Shown one piece after another: positions 45,204-57,928 of a stretch of DNA of 64,000 nt. The notes beneath the pieces were generated by a model, which worked only from the letters and a program-made list of their open reading frames with translations, did not search any database and was not told the origin of the DNA. The stretch covers positions 346,308 to 410,307 of the forward strand of contig WTPW01000195.1 in NCBI GenBank assembly GCA_009809945.1, read 5' to 3'. The DNA is from Gigaspora margarita. Lineage: Eukaryota > Glomeromycota > Glomeromycetes > Diversisporales > Gigasporaceae. A program made the translations under genes and the position numbers. Position 1 is the first letter of the stretch, and each line of letters begins with the position of its first letter.

Positions 45204-46340
45204 ATAATAGAATTGAAAACATTTCTGAATTAATTCAAGCCGTAATTTATTGCAAAATAATGATTGAAGATATTTATTAAATAACATATTTTTTATCACT
45301 AAAGGTTTTTGTCTGGTCAAAATTTTGCTAAGCTGTAAGATCAGTAAAATTATGTGAAGATAGTCTAAATTTCTAGCGATGATGGTACTAATAATATTCT
45401 TCATTAAATATATCTAAAATATTTATGAAAATTAAACTGTATAGTTTTGCTATTGTTACTATTTTGCAAATTATTAATAACAATACGGAAGTCAGAATGA
45501 ACACCTTATGCTATTTTAAATAAATTCATGCTAGTGATTGAAATTTATCTCAAAATTCTTCATTATCCGGTGTATATTAAAACAATATCAAGATTAGTAT
45601 ATACTGTATTATTCTTGGCTTTATTGGTACTAAATCAATTAGCAAGCTAAAATCATTTATACAGCGCCTTTGCTTCAATAATAAAAGAAGGCAGTGTAAT
45701 AATATGCTGGTATCAATTATTTGTAATGTTTTTTACTTAAATAAAACTAAAATATTTTAAATTTATTTAATTTTGAATAAGTAAACCCAAAAAATCTAGC
45801 TTTTAAAAGAACTATAAATAAACTTAATTAATCCTAGGTTTTTAAATATATTGTAGCTTATTTCTGACTCATTTCGCTCAGCCTTATTTCAATTTTATAT
45901 ATTTTTTATTAGTAATCATATTACGCAGCATAATCAAGTCATAATCATAATTTATATTCCATAAACAAACAGCTAATTAATTAAATAAAATATCAGGTTA
46001 TTTTTAATAAAAAAAAAACAAAAAAAAATATCAATAGTTGGTTATATATAAATAATATAATCACCAAATAATTAATAAGTAACTAATTAATTAAATAAAG
46101 ATACTAGATTTCGCGTGCCAGAAAGATGTATTGATCCATTTTTTAAAAAATTAATAATGAAAAGGTTTTATTTAAAATTAAAAATTAAAAATTAAATTCG
46201 AAGCTTTTATTTATTTTTTCTTCTTTTTACATCAATTCATATGACGTACGTAATACATAAATATTATAATTTAATAAATTTGAGTTCGAATATTTTATAT
46301 ATTTTTCTTTTTTTTTTTTACACCAATTAATATAATAAAA
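45204..46340. other. 3' flank of the LRR gene and AT-rich spacer
   Basis: No further gene. Several AATAAA-like words follow the stop (for example near 45680), but no single polyadenylation site can be fixed. Confidence 0.4.
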
Positions 46341-46344
46341 TTTA

Positions 46345-46460
46345 GGGGAAATTACATATAAGGGCCTAAATGAAAATAATTATAAATAAGAGCCCAAAAT
46401 GAAAATAATTACATATAAGGGACCAAATTTTGAAAAATCTTACAATTAAGGGCCAAAATG
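46345..46460 (+). repeat. ~32-bp tandem repeat ACATATAAGGGCC-AAATGAAAATAATT
   Basis: Four degenerate units: ATTACATATAAGGGCCTAAA, ATTATAAATAAGAGCCCAAA, ATTACATATAAGGGACCAAA and CTTACAATTAAGGGCCAAAA. Confidence 0.75.
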
Positions 46461-46818
46461 ATTTTCTTTGAATAATATCACCGTATATGACTACTTTATA
46501 CATTTTATAATATGCTCTCTTTTCGCTTAACAAAACTTTCTTTTAACAAGATACAGTTAAACTAGGTTAAGTACGATATTTATCAGTATTGTAATGTATA
46601 TTCGGCTCTAAACCAATAATTCTAGCCTATACCGGACTATTTATGAAACATGGATCGCATTTCATGAAGGTTACTACACGTTAATCGGAGTTATTTAGAA
46701 CCGCAAAAATTCAATGAATTTGTAGAGAAAGTTAAATTAACTTCTAGAAAATAGTTATAATTTTTGCATGCAAAACGATAAGAGAATAAACAAAATACTG
46801 ATTAAAACGTATACGTCA

Positions 46819-46980
46819 CACTCCTGTCATATCGACATTTTTGAGACATTAGTAAAAAAATTCAAAATGTCGATACAGTGAATTATACTGACATTTTATA
46901 TTAAAATTTTGAAAAAAATTGTCGGTATAGAAAGATTTTACTATGATGTCGTTATAACAGATGTCGGTATAACCATAGTG
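46819..46980. mobile_element. Short inverted-repeat element, TGTCGGTATA-motif interior
   Basis: Ends CACTCCTGTCATATCGACAT and, inverted, CACTATGGTTATACCGACAT. The interior repeats TGTCGATA / GTCGTTATAAC words. Flanks ATACGTCA and ATGAGTAA match at 5 of 8, which is weak; the class (hAT, CACTA or other) is left open. Confidence 0.5.
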
Positions 46981-46984
46981 ATGA

Positions 46985-48330
46985 GTAATCTGTTTAACTG
47001 TCAAAAGAAAATTATTTTTTTTTTATTAAATTTCGTAATAATAGAGTTTAATTGTTAAATTGCTCCAAAATCGGTGAAAATCTATGACGTAGATCAATTC
47101 AAAATCAACCTAAATAGCGAAATAACGCAGAACATAAATATATACTATACTCAACAAATAACTAGCAAAATAAGGCTTATATAGCAATACACATCGATCT
47201 ATGGAATTAATAGTCGATTTTATAGAAGTCTTAAGAAATTTATTATAGAATCTAGTAAATTAAAATATAGCTTACTTATGATTATTTGCGCTCGCGCTTA
47301 AAAAAAATTAACGTGGCTATTGGGAAAAAATGTATTGGCTAGTTAGTTAATTTATAAAAATTACATATCGTGTATATAAAAATGTCGACAGCGTTCCTTG
47401 TTTTAATGTGACAATGTCGTACTGCCATCATGATGCCGAAAATATTAATTATGACACATAAACACATATACACTTTGCATATTGCAGTCTACTCATGGAA
47501 AATCACGGGTTTACCGGTAATGGGTCATGTGCCTCAAAATAAATAAACCGGTTTTAAATGATGCAAGTGACAGAACTGTAGTAGACATTAAATCAACTAA
47601 CGCCAAAATTACCAATCAAATTTCAAGAGTGATCTGTCAATTATAAAGACGCGTATAAAAGTACCGACACTACTAAAGCTTACTTTTAATGACCAATTTA
47701 AGTATAATTGTATAATTATATAGTTATCCAGCATTTTTTTTATTTTATTTTATTTTATTTTATTTTATTTTTTATAACCCTCACAATCGCTTTCCCGACA
47801 TAGTACATAGTCTCCCAACAATTAATTCCCCAGCGTAATCGTTTAACCTGCCAAAACCAGCTGTGTAATCGCTACTTAAGATGTGAACCGAAACTAAGTA
47901 TTAATTCATTTGAGAATTTATTTAATTACTGCAAATGTTAAATGCGATTATATTTAAAATTGATATTAGGTTCAAGCTCAAATATAAGGCATAGTTTAAA
48001 CTCAATATCCAGTTTAAAATACTGGCACTGGTGGATTGGTTCTATATATAAAAGAACTTGATCGAATAATAGATGAAAAATAATATTAGATAGAGCATAA
48101 AAAAATTAGTTCAAGGTCAAAATTTTCTTGATTTTTTTTAAGCGAGATAAGTAAAATCATATTGTTTATCGAATTCGACAAATTTTATTACTTCGATTAT
48201 AAACTTATGTATTAGCCTATTGAACTATTGCTTTTATATAATCTAAGTTTGAAAGTCATATGTAACGTACATCATTTATAATGAATATATAGTTTACCTC
48301 ATAATTCAAAAACTGATGAATATTCTATAC
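46985..48330. other. AT-rich intergenic DNA with a TTTTA microsatellite
   Basis: No gene seen. At about 47733-47772 TTTTA is repeated some seven times. The remainder has ordinary mixed sequence and no visible repeats. Confidence 0.4.
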
Positions 48331-48338
48331 ATTACGTG

Positions 48339-49568
48339 TAGTGATGGGCAAATCCCGATTTTTTTAAAAATCCCGCGCGGGATGCGGGATCCCGCGCGGG
48401 ATCCGCGCGGGATTCGCGGGATCGAGTAGAGTTTCTGATTTTTTCACGATAAATAAATATATATATATAAATCACCGCTAGGAATGTTATTTCTCATTAA
48501 AATAGTAATCATTTCTTATAAATCTTAATGCATTTATTACAAATAAAAATGCTTATATAGATTTTGCCTACATTTAAAACATCTAAATCTTATAATTATT
48601 AAATTTATTAATTCAGATTTGCCTTAATTTTCTCAATTTGTTTTTAAATATTATTATATAAAGATAAATTCAAAAGATTATAATGGCAACAAAGCGATCA
48701 AATCATATAAGCGTATAAAAATTTATAAGTAATCAGGCGCATAATCAGGTATAAATGTACTAAAATTTATAAGTGATCAAGTACATACGTACAAAAATTT
48801 ATAGGTAACCAGGTTATATACGTACAAAAATTCATAAACGACTCATAATCGGGCTTATCAAATAGTCACTTTTATACTCAATAATCATCTAATATCACAT
48901 AAATGATTGGCTCGAATTTTATTTACCTTATCACTCATATTAAATAATCACTGAAATTGGAGATTTTTGCCCATATGGTACACAATATGGGGGGGTGTCA
49001 GTAGAAACCAGGCAAATTGTTTCTAAGTAAATTTTTTTTAGTCTTTGAATTAAAATATCTCAACAACTATTAAACCAAATTTGATAAAATTTTTTTTATT
49101 TTAATTCTATATAGTTATAGAATTATTATAAAAAAAAATTTATCAAGTTTGGTTTAATAGTTGTCGAGATATTTTAATTTAAAGTTTTAAAAAAACTTAC
49201 TAAAAACAATTTGCCTGGTTTCTACTGACACCCCCCCCATATTCTTGATGTATTATTTATGCAAGAAATTAAAAGTCTAGATTCCCATTTTATTAATAAT
49301 GACAATTTAAAAAATTTATTTCAACGTACAGTTTGCACATTATCTCTGTACGTACGTATATATGTGCGAACGAGAAACAAATAAAAAGTTAACGCGTGCA
49401 TAATATTTTTATGTACATCAAATACTAATTAGTCATTAGCCCACTTATGTTAAAGCTGGCCGGATACTTTGTTAATGCGGGCCAGATGATATGCTAATGC
49501 AGGCCAAATAATCCTATATTAAAAATCCCGCACGCGGGATTTTGAATCCCGCGCGTGGCCCATCACTA
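48339..49568. mobile_element. Non-autonomous hAT-like element, CCCGCGCGGGAT-motif ends
   Basis: Ends TAGTGATGGGCAAATCCCG and, inverted, TAGTGATGGGCCACGCGCGG. A perfect 8-bp duplication ATTACGTG flanks it (48331-48338, 49569-49576). Next to the left end are tandem palindromes ATCCCGCGCGGGAT, strikingly GC-rich for this window; next to the right end are CCCGCACGCGGGAT and ATCTGGCCYGCATTA-type words shared with 25382-25520. The centre repeats AAAATTTATAAGTRATCAGG words. 1230 bp with no transposase frame. Confidence 0.9.
48988..49239. mobile_element. TA-flanked palindromic MITE nested in the hAT-like element
   Basis: Ends TGGGGGGGTGTCAGTAGAAA and its near-exact inverse, with TA at each border; one continuous hairpin around CTATATAGTTATAG. 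Sister copy at 7791-8035. It inserted after the hAT-like element, since it lies inside it. Confidence 0.85.
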
Positions 49569-49576
49569 ATTACGTG

Positions 49577-50127
49577 CATTTTTATACTACCTTAAAATAT
49601 ATAACATAGTATATGACGCATATGCTATAATAAATTTATAGAAAAAAGAGATGGGTTTTAAGGTGAGGTAATGGGTTTGACATAATGTTTCAGGCGAATT
49701 GTTTTTTAATTCCGTATTATATCAGTTTAACAGAAATAAAAATTCCAAATTCGAATTTAGGATATAAATCCGATAATTTCCCTGGGGCTAAAGTTTTGCG
49801 AAGTTGAATGAAAAATGAATACTCGATATACCAGAAGGCTCTCCGTGGTAATACGATCTGTTCCAGTCTCTAATAAGACTGGTCCTTAATGCTTTTTGGT
49901 TCAATTTTGTTTAACTGTTTGGAGATTTCAGATGCTGAGTCCGTTATGTATCTAATAAAAAAAATTAGCAAAATAATATTTATGAATTACATTTTTTTAG
50001 AAGTTTGTTAGAAATTTTATGATAAGCATGTCCACATATATATACTTTTCATATATTTTTTTTGGTTTATGTGATGTAAGATAACCTGTTGGAAGACATT
50101 TAAGCTCTACATTTCATTTAATCCAGC
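49577..50127. other. Spacer
   Basis: Slightly higher GC than neighbours; no gene or repeat recognised. Confidence 0.4.
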
Positions 50128-50523
50128 TACAGTGGCCTACCATAATATTGTGGACACTTTTAAAAAATTTATATAGAGCTAAATTTATAAGATATTAAGG
50201 TAAAAATAAAAATATAAATTTTTTAAATCTATATCTATTAATAAAAAAAAAGTTTTTTTTTTTTTTTTATACAACGAGGTCTATCCTCTACTCTTTATTT
50301 ATTCAAATAATAACTACATATATTTATATACAATTTTATGAGAATGAAAGGGAGATAGGGGTAAGAGCTACTTTACTCTCGACCTAAGCTGTGCTAGAAA
50401 GGTCATAGAACCTCTAGTCATATAAGTATTTTTTGTGTAAATGTCCATTAGTAATATATTGCTGAATTCTAGCATTGATGGTCAGTGTAGCTAATGTAGA
50501 AGTGGATAAACAGGGTGAACTAA

Positions 50524-50940
50524 TTATCTGAGGGGATTAGGAAGGATGGAGTCATGAGCGTATTGATGAGAAGGTAACCAAAGTTCGTGATATATTAATT
50601 TTATAATTAAGTAATGCAGTAAGGGAGCATATTCCATCTTGTCTGCTATTTTTTCAAATAGGACGAGTGTTGTAGCGGTAATGAATCCTAACAGCAGTTG
50701 CTGTGTTATGTAGAGATATTTGTAGGATGTAATGAAGTTGAATAATCTTGTAGTATTTAGCGATAGTTTGATAGCTAATATGTTGATAGGATCTTGAAGG
50801 AGAGAGTCCAGAGAGGAGGGGTTGCACTGGCAGGTTAGTAAGTGTACTGTAGTTTCTGGTTCATTTCTGCAATGCAAACAGAGATTATTTGGATATTTTG
50901 TTGGAATTACAGTAGTGTAATTTTAGGTATGTGGGTAATT
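50524..50940 (-). pseudogene. LINE C-terminal zinc-like and tail domain
   Basis: MHCRNEPETTVHLLTC contains the Cys...ET-x2-HL-x2-C signature found C-terminal to LINE reverse transcriptases. It is followed by a helical tail ending KLIYHELWLPSHQYAHDSIL, also typical. About 117 codons remain open here, the best kept part of the LINE. It ends at 50524, ~255 bases before the A tract. Confidence 0.65.
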
Positions 50941-50944
50941 CTTC

Positions 50945-52205
50945 TGTGAGTAACTTGACTTTAAAGCTTTTTAGTTTAGAATAGTTTGGGTTAGTATATA
51001 GGGATGAAGGTTTTTCTTTGAGCAAAAGGTAGGTTAGTGTTAAGTTTAGTTGAAGGTCAGTGAAAGTATTTGCCCAATTCTGAACCCTGTTCTAATTCTT
51101 CTAGTGGAGATAGTTGGTAATTTTGGTAATTTCTTTAATAGTAGTTTTTAAGTGATATAAACATGGTAAAAATAGGATGCATGGGGTATATTTGTTGACC
51201 AGGAGGTTTTGAGGAATTAAATCCATTTTAATAATTGCTTTTGGTTGTTGAGTATGTTTCATTTGTTTGTCTAGCTGAAAGGTAGTTTGAATATTTAAAG
51301 TAAGGGCTTTTATTACACGAAGTATGTGTGAGTATTCAGACTTATCTAATATATCCAGTTTATATAGTTTGATTAGTTGAGTTTGTTCAATAAGTTTGAT
51401 GAATACGTGATTGTTAGAGATGATAGCTAGTTTGTTCCTAACAAGAGCATAGTCACAATAAATGCATACAGCATAAGAGCTATATTAATTGTATTGCACT
51501 ATATAAGGGTTGTACAGCCCAGATTATAGTATAGTTTCAAAGGAGCAGGTAGCTGTTGGTCAATTTTGATTGTATTGGGCTCAGGGAGTAGTCAGTAGGT
51601 GTACTGTTACTTTTTAGTTTGTGTTGTTAATTTTTTCCTTTTTTTCTCAGGTTTCTTTTGAAAAGAGTAAAAATATATTTAGAGGTCTTAGTAGAGGTTC
51701 TGTCTGTATTATAGAGATTTTGCGCTTGTGGCCTTTAAATAGCCATATTGCACAGATCAGGTCTGGAATGTTAGCATGGATAATTTTCTTGGAGTTTACT
51801 TGCAGTATAAATATGCCATTACTATTATAGCTAAAGAAGCAGCTCTTTGCTGTGATGGTGAAGTCTTTCAGGTGATATCTGAAACAAAGTGTTAACACAT
51901 TATCAGTCCATGTTAATGTCAGATGTATGCTATATTATTTTTGATATGATTAATTTTTCTGATCTCGAAGTCTAATGTGTATGCCCATGATTTCTTTTTT
52001 GGAGTCTATTTGGTTAGAGTATATAGATTGGGGTGTATGTATATTGATGTGGCATTAGTGGTATCTTGTATTAGTTCTTGGGCATCTGTAAACTAGTATA
52101 GGATATATCCAGGTGGGATTTTCTGGATATTGTAATGAAAGCTATGCCGGTTCAAAAAGTTTGAATTGGAAAAGTCCAAAACTTGTTCTATACATGTAAC
52201 ATTGT
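50945..52205 (-). pseudogene. LINE region between RT and C terminus (RNase H position)
   Basis: Frame-broken coding remains such as SCFFSYNSNGIFILQVNSKK and HANIPDLICAIWLFKGHKRK (51840-51720). In related LINEs this place holds an RNase H domain, but the catalytic Asp/Glu residues cannot be traced, so the domain call is tentative. Confidence 0.35.
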
Positions 52206-52211
52206 GTATAT

Positions 52212-53860
52212 TCATTTTTCTTTCATTAGATAAGCCGCAGGGTGTTGTTTTAAAATATCATTTAGTAAGGTGCCTTTTATGTTGTTGGAAATTGGCCATT
52301 CGGTAAGAGTGTAGCAGTGCAAACTAAAGTTTAATGAATAGAGTGTTAGTATGGTTTGTGCAGCATATGTATTTAATTGTTTTGAAGGGAATAGTAGAAG
52401 GGATTGGAGGATTGATAGATTTGATTTTGTAGAGTTCTGTAGTTCCTGCAATCTAATTTTTAGGAAGGAGTTGTCAAATTCAGGGTGATTGATGTTTCTA
52501 AAGAATGTGATCAAGAGGTGGTAGACTTGTACTTGGGCTAGTAGCTTTAGGGCGTAGATTTCAGGGTAGAATAGGAAGGAGTTGGGGATACTATGTGAAA
52601 GTTTAGCTTTATTTTTTGTTAAGGTAGTATAGATTTTTGTTAATAAGCTAATCTGACCAGGTTTCAAATAAGTGCTATAAAGGTGGTATGTTAAGCAGAG
52701 AATTATAATGTTATTGATGATGTAAATGGCCTGTTTGCCAATTATGATAGATCTTTGCATCTTGTTAATACATTGTTTTGTTTCAGCATGACTAATTTCT
52801 GGGCAGAGAGAATGTTGGAGAAGAGGCAGAACCAAGTCACCAGGTATTTAATGGGTTCTGATTGTTTTTTGGAAACGATTAGGTATCCATTGAAGATTAG
52901 GGTTTTATCATTAGTACAGGAGTTAGTGATTAAGGTAGATTTATTAGAGTTAACCTTTACCTTATTTAACTTATAAAAGGAATTTGTGGTGGCCAAAATT
53001 TTTTCAAGGTGTTCTTTGTTGAGGGTGTCCATAACGAATTGTCCATATATGCCATTATGGAAGTGTGGATGGTTTTAGGTAAAGATTTCCATAGGATTAC
53101 GCCTTCATATTCAGTATGTTTATTGTATATTCATGTAATAAGAGGGTCATAATATATCCTCTATAGGAGAGGGGATATTGTTTTCCCCTGATTGATTCTA
53201 TCTTCTACTGTATATGGTATTGTTAAACCGAAATCAGTAATGATACAATTAGTGTAGTGAGTGAGTATATATATTAGTAAGTTGATTAAGGGTCTAGGGA
53301 CTCTGATTTGTTTCAGGGCCTTTATAAGCATCAGAGTATGGATTGAGTCAAATGCCTTGGACATGTCTTGTAGGAGCAGCCAGTGTTCTTTCTTATTAGA
53401 GTTTGCATGTTCTATTATCGAGATCAATTCTAATATTGGTTGCAGTATAGATTGAAAAGGAAGAGCTGCGTAGTTTCTAGATGAAAGGATGTATTGAAGA
53501 AGTATATCAGAGAGCTGTTTGTTAGTAATTTAGTAAAAAGTTTACGTGTGTGATCAATTAGGTTATGGGTCATGTGTTATTGAGGTTGTGATCATATCTT
53601 TCATTTTTTGGTATGGTCCATATGTTTGTAGCTAACCATTGTTTTGGAACCTGTTCTAGACATAAGCAAGCATTAAATACTTGTAGAAGGTTGTTTAATA
53701 AAAGTGAGGGGATGTATTGTATTAGTTCATTGGATATGCCATTTGGGCCAGTCGCTTTCTTTGTAGGAGCTTCATTGATTATTGTAGTTAGATCCTTCAA
53801 TATAAACAGTTCAAGTAGTGGCTTATATGTAGTAGAGTATATATTATTTAGAGGGGCATA
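52212..53860 (-). pseudogene. LINE reverse transcriptase, catalytic YxDD changed to YMDN
   Basis: Finger segment KKATGPNGISNELIQYIPS (about 53755-53700); motif A LLLQDMSKAFDSIHTLMLIK (about 53360) with its Asp; motif B INQGKTISPLL (about 53195-53161); then, in another frame, FYDPLI and motif C AYMDNSLW at about 53060-53040, where the second Asp of the catalytic pair is Asn. The thumb segment KEHLEKILATTNSFYKLNKV and a 207-codon open frame (52835-52212) follow. Several frame changes show it is inactive. Confidence 0.75.
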
Positions 53861-54572
53861 GTATGGTTCCCATTCTTCCAGTATGTCTTGTCTGTAGGGT
53901 TTCTTTTGTCCAGTCCTGGAAGTGGTTGCTTACTACTTCTTTTATTTGAGTTTGATCTGTGATAACATTGTTGGCTATGATTACCTTATCAAAGCTTATT
54001 TTATCTTGATCTCTTTTGAGAATGCTATTTATTATATGATATGCATTGTCTTTGAAGTCTGCATATCTGCGGTTGGTGTAATATTTGATTCTATCTGCTT
54101 GTGCTTGATTTCGTTTCACATTCTAGCTATTCCATATCACTGTTTTGATGTCTCTAATTATTTTTTGAATTTTCATAAAATTTGAATCAGGATTATTGTT
54201 TGGGGCTGAATAATCTAATACTGTAGGCATTATAGAAAATTTGAGCATTTTTATTAGGGTAAGGGCCTTATTTAGGTAATCATTAATTTTTGAAATTGTG
54301 TGCTTTTTGGAATTCAGAGGTTTAGTGCAAAGAAAGGCATATAGGCATTTATTGATATATTTCAACGCATTATAGAGATTCGTGGCTTTAAGCGAGAGTG
54401 CGTGAAAAGGTTTAGGAGCAATGTGTGCAATCAGAATGTGAGCATTTGCAGCTTGTTTTATTGTTGAAGGCCAGATATGCCAGCTTTTATTAATTTGATC
54501 TAGGTTATTAATTGTGGGTGGGGCAGAGTAAATGTTGATAGAGATGTTATATTGGCCATGAAGTCTTCTCAT
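53844..54572 (-). pseudogene. LINE linker between endonuclease and RT
   Basis: Two open stretches (149 and 91 codons) including INNLDQINKSWHIWPSTIKQ and RKRNQAQADRIKYYTNRRYA-like text, then KVIIANNVITDQTQIKEVV and VSNHFQDWT, the usual 'pre-RT' segment of these LINEs. Confidence 0.55.
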
Positions 54573-54599
54573 TTCTCTTTTGTTATTTTGTCATAACAG

Positions 54600-55300
54600 T
54601 AGATTTTACATTTTTTTTCTTATTGTGGGTACCGTTGGGGTAAAGTTTGTATGCCACATGGTGGAGATTATCAACGTGATCACTATTGAATATACCCTGA
54701 GCATTGGTTAGTTTCAGTTGGTCAAAGTCAGGAAGTATATTCAGAGATACCCAAATGTCATTAATTAGTGAACTGGATATATTGTTATTCTAGATTGGGT
54801 CAGTGATTTCATGAAAGTCAAGTAAGCTAGTGAGGTTATTTATGCTTAAATCTGTGAATAGTAGGAGTCTTCATTTACAGCCTACGTTAGTGTTTGCATT
54901 AAAATCTTCCATTATGATTATATGCTAGTTTTTCAATTTAGCTTCATTTATCCATAGCGAGATTTGTTTTTGGGTTCAGGTAAGAAGATCAGGATGATTC
55001 GATGGTAGATAAGTTGAAATTATGCGAGTTTTGTTTCTAGAGAAGTAAAAATTTATACAGTTAGCAGTGCCTGGATATGTGTTAATATTGTGTATGTAGA
55101 GTTGAATAGTGTTGTGAACTAGTAGGGCAGAGCCCAAACTGGCCTTCCTATTTTGTTCAGAGGTAGGGATGTGGTTTGAGGTGTATATTTTGTAATAACG
55201 ATTAGTTAATGCAGAGAAGCTGGATTCTTTTAATTTGGTTTCAGAGAGAGCTATAATACATAGATTTTTTGTTCTATGCAGTAGTAAATCCAATAGTATA
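54600..55300 (-). pseudogene. LINE EEP-type endonuclease
   Basis: LCIIALSETKLKESSFSAL (55260) gives the SET-K metal-binding Glu motif of the exonuclease-endonuclease-phosphatase fold. RIISTYLPSNHPD is the Y-x-P segment, IIIMEDFNANTN (near 54925) the GDFN segment with Gly changed to Glu, and FNSDHVD (near 54690) the final SDH motif. The first 105 codons are open; later parts have stops. It would nick target DNA for LINE insertion. Confidence 0.7.
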
Positions 55301-55329
55301 GTTTAGTAAGCTTATTAAGTTTGCGTATG

Positions 55330-57750
55330 TTATGGGTACAAAGTTTATAAATTCTCTAATATTATACTATGTGTGTTTTTGGTTAGTAACATGTTCGGGT
55401 GTGCCCAGTATGTTTGTATATTTTTAGGAGTGCTCATGGGTTACTTCAGGTTTTGTTTTCTGTTCATCATTGGTATGGTCTAGTGGTTCCAGCATAATGG
55501 TATCGATATTGTCGTTTTTACTAAAGAGGTTCCAACTGGGATGGGAAGAATAAAATTCTGAAGATGAATTTGGGAATTGTTTTTACAGGAAGGTTCTGCG
55601 CAAGAAGTCTGCAGCTTCTGGGAATTCTTCTTGTTTGTCTATGGAAAATTTCTATTTGGTTAGTAGTTTGCGTTATTGAATTTGTTCATTCAGTTGTTCT
55701 ATAGTTTTGGGAAAGCCGTTATTATTTGTGTCTGTTTTTTATTTGGTATCTGGATCCAGTCATTAGAAATAGCTCAGAAAAAATAATGTTCTCATAGGGT
55801 TCATACAACTATGACTAGTTCCTTTGGAGTGACTATTGGAAGAGTTAGGTTGGTTTTTGTTACCAAGTCTGGGTCCATTGAAAGTTCCAGTTTGTTAGTA
55901 TAATTAAAGTTTATATATGCTTCCAGGAGCAGTTCTGGTAGAATATAGTATTTAGAAATTTCCTATAAGAAGCGCAAATAGGTATCCTGATCTGAAATAG
56001 GGAAAGTGAATTGAGTTTCTAAAGTGAGATTCTTAGGATCAACTGGCAACTATTTTTTACTAATGAGATAGTTGTTGGGGAGTCTTTCAAATATATAGAA
56101 TGTCCTCAATTTATTGACATGTTCTTTAAAGTAATCTGAGTTTCTGGAAAAAACGGAAAATTGCTCTCTGAAGCAAGAGGTAAGCTCCTGTGGGTAGGAG
56201 AAAAGCTAGTTTCTTGGGTAACAAATTGAAGTATGAAACTAGGAGTTTGGAGAAGATGTAGTATTGCTGCAATTGCTGTTTGTATTCGAATACTTTCTTG
56301 AGGTCAGCTCCTGATCTAATTGGGAATAACTTCCAGGTTTCGCTATTTAAACATTTTGGAAGTTCCAGGAGTGATTCACGCTGGTTGGCAATATATGCTT
56401 CAGGAAGTTGCTCAAACCTATAGATTTGTCATAGAGTAATTGCTACAGCTCATACATGTTTTCTATTGGTAAGGGGAAAGTTGAACAGTAGTATGTTTTG
56501 ATTTGCTGGAGAATATTTTCTAGTTGATCCAGTAGGTCTATTAAAAACTTAGTGCATGCTTCGTTCACTATTGTGCATATGGTTCCGAAATCTAGCGTGA
56601 TCTTAATTTTAGCAAAACTAGTTATATAGAGAGTAATGAGCGATTTTATATGTGTTGATTGTAGAGAAGTTTAAGTTGGTCCAGAAATCTAGAGCTAGTT
56701 TTTTCTCAACATGTCAGAGATATTATCTTTATTTTCTTTATTGATTAAATGTGCATTATGCCTCCATTTATATTTCTATTGCATCATTTAACAACATTTG
56801 AAATTCTATTTGGTGACAAGGATGTGTGCTATGTCTTCTCATGAAAGTGCAAAAGAATGTATGATCCTTATGCTAGAATTTTAATTTTATTGCTTGAGGA
56901 ATAGGCTCTAGAGTCAGTCTAGTTTTTATTTTGTATTTGATCAAATTTCTCAAGTCGATTGGATTATCATCAATGTATAAAATAGCATGATAAAAATCTG
57001 GATCTACTGTTTTTTATATTGCATATACCAGTATTTTAAAATTGGGCTGGTGCAACAAACGGCGCATGATCTGAAATTTTTTGAAGAAACTAGTGCATGC
57101 ATATATGTGCCCTAAATGATCTGATGATTATTTTCTACTAATGCAAGTTTTTTTTTATGAACCAGTATTTTTTTATATAATAGGTGCATGTACTGGTAAA
57201 TTAAAATTTCTATTTTAAATACTGGTTATCATATGCACAATTATTTTGTCCTGTGTTCAGTAGGTTGTGTCGAATAGGTCTTCTTTGATTTCGGCCAACT
57301 CAAGTCTGAACTGCCTGGTCCATTTGTTGATCAAAGTAGTTAGGTCCAGATTCTGTTTATGGCGTAGGATGCTATTTTCTATAAATACTTAACTGTAGGT
57401 TTTCGAAGCGAGTGGGTCATCTAATATAGTATTAGTTGAAAGTGTGTCATATTGCAGGTTGAGATCCATTGTGGTATTTTCGCTTCAGATAACTATAGGG
57501 GTCAGATTATTATCGATGGGAGTGAGCCCGTGGGTAATCACATCCTCGTGAGAATTTCTGTCAGTTAGGGCTGAAAATTTTCTAAAAGGGGCAGAGGTGC
57601 CAGGGCCTAGTCCGGGTTCATATCCAATTCAGTTTGTTTTGTTGCTGGGCAGTATGATGATGTCATTTCTTGATTTTGAGGGGATAAACTGGAATTGCTA
57701 CTTTTTGGTGTATCTTCTATAGTGGGAATGGGTAGGTCCCCAAAGAATAT
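55330..57750 (-). pseudogene. LINE ORF1-like coding remains
   Basis: Text such as RKFSALTDRNSHEDVITHGL (57570), LTTLINKWTRQFRLELAEIK (57330), FLIDLLDQLENILQQIKTYY (56540) and TYLRFL / EAYINFNYTNKLELSMDPD (55940-55880) has protein-like composition and little stop density locally. An AT-rich block without coding character (56690-57240) breaks it. No known domain is recognised; RNA binding is only inferred from its place. Confidence 0.45.
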
Positions 57751-57928
57751 ATATAATACTGAGATCCAGTTTTGTATAGACTTACTATATAATTTTTTAA
57801 TATGTTATATATTTAATTTTGTATAACCAATAGGTAATTTTTTGAAAAGTTAGATGTTTATTTGTATAACAAAGATATCTTTTATAACAAGTTAGATTTT
57901 TATCTTGTATAACGATACTATACTGTAA

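Noticed and set aside
50524..55300. Intact LINE
   Set aside because: Motifs are in order, but the catalytic YxDD is YMDN and the frame is broken many times.
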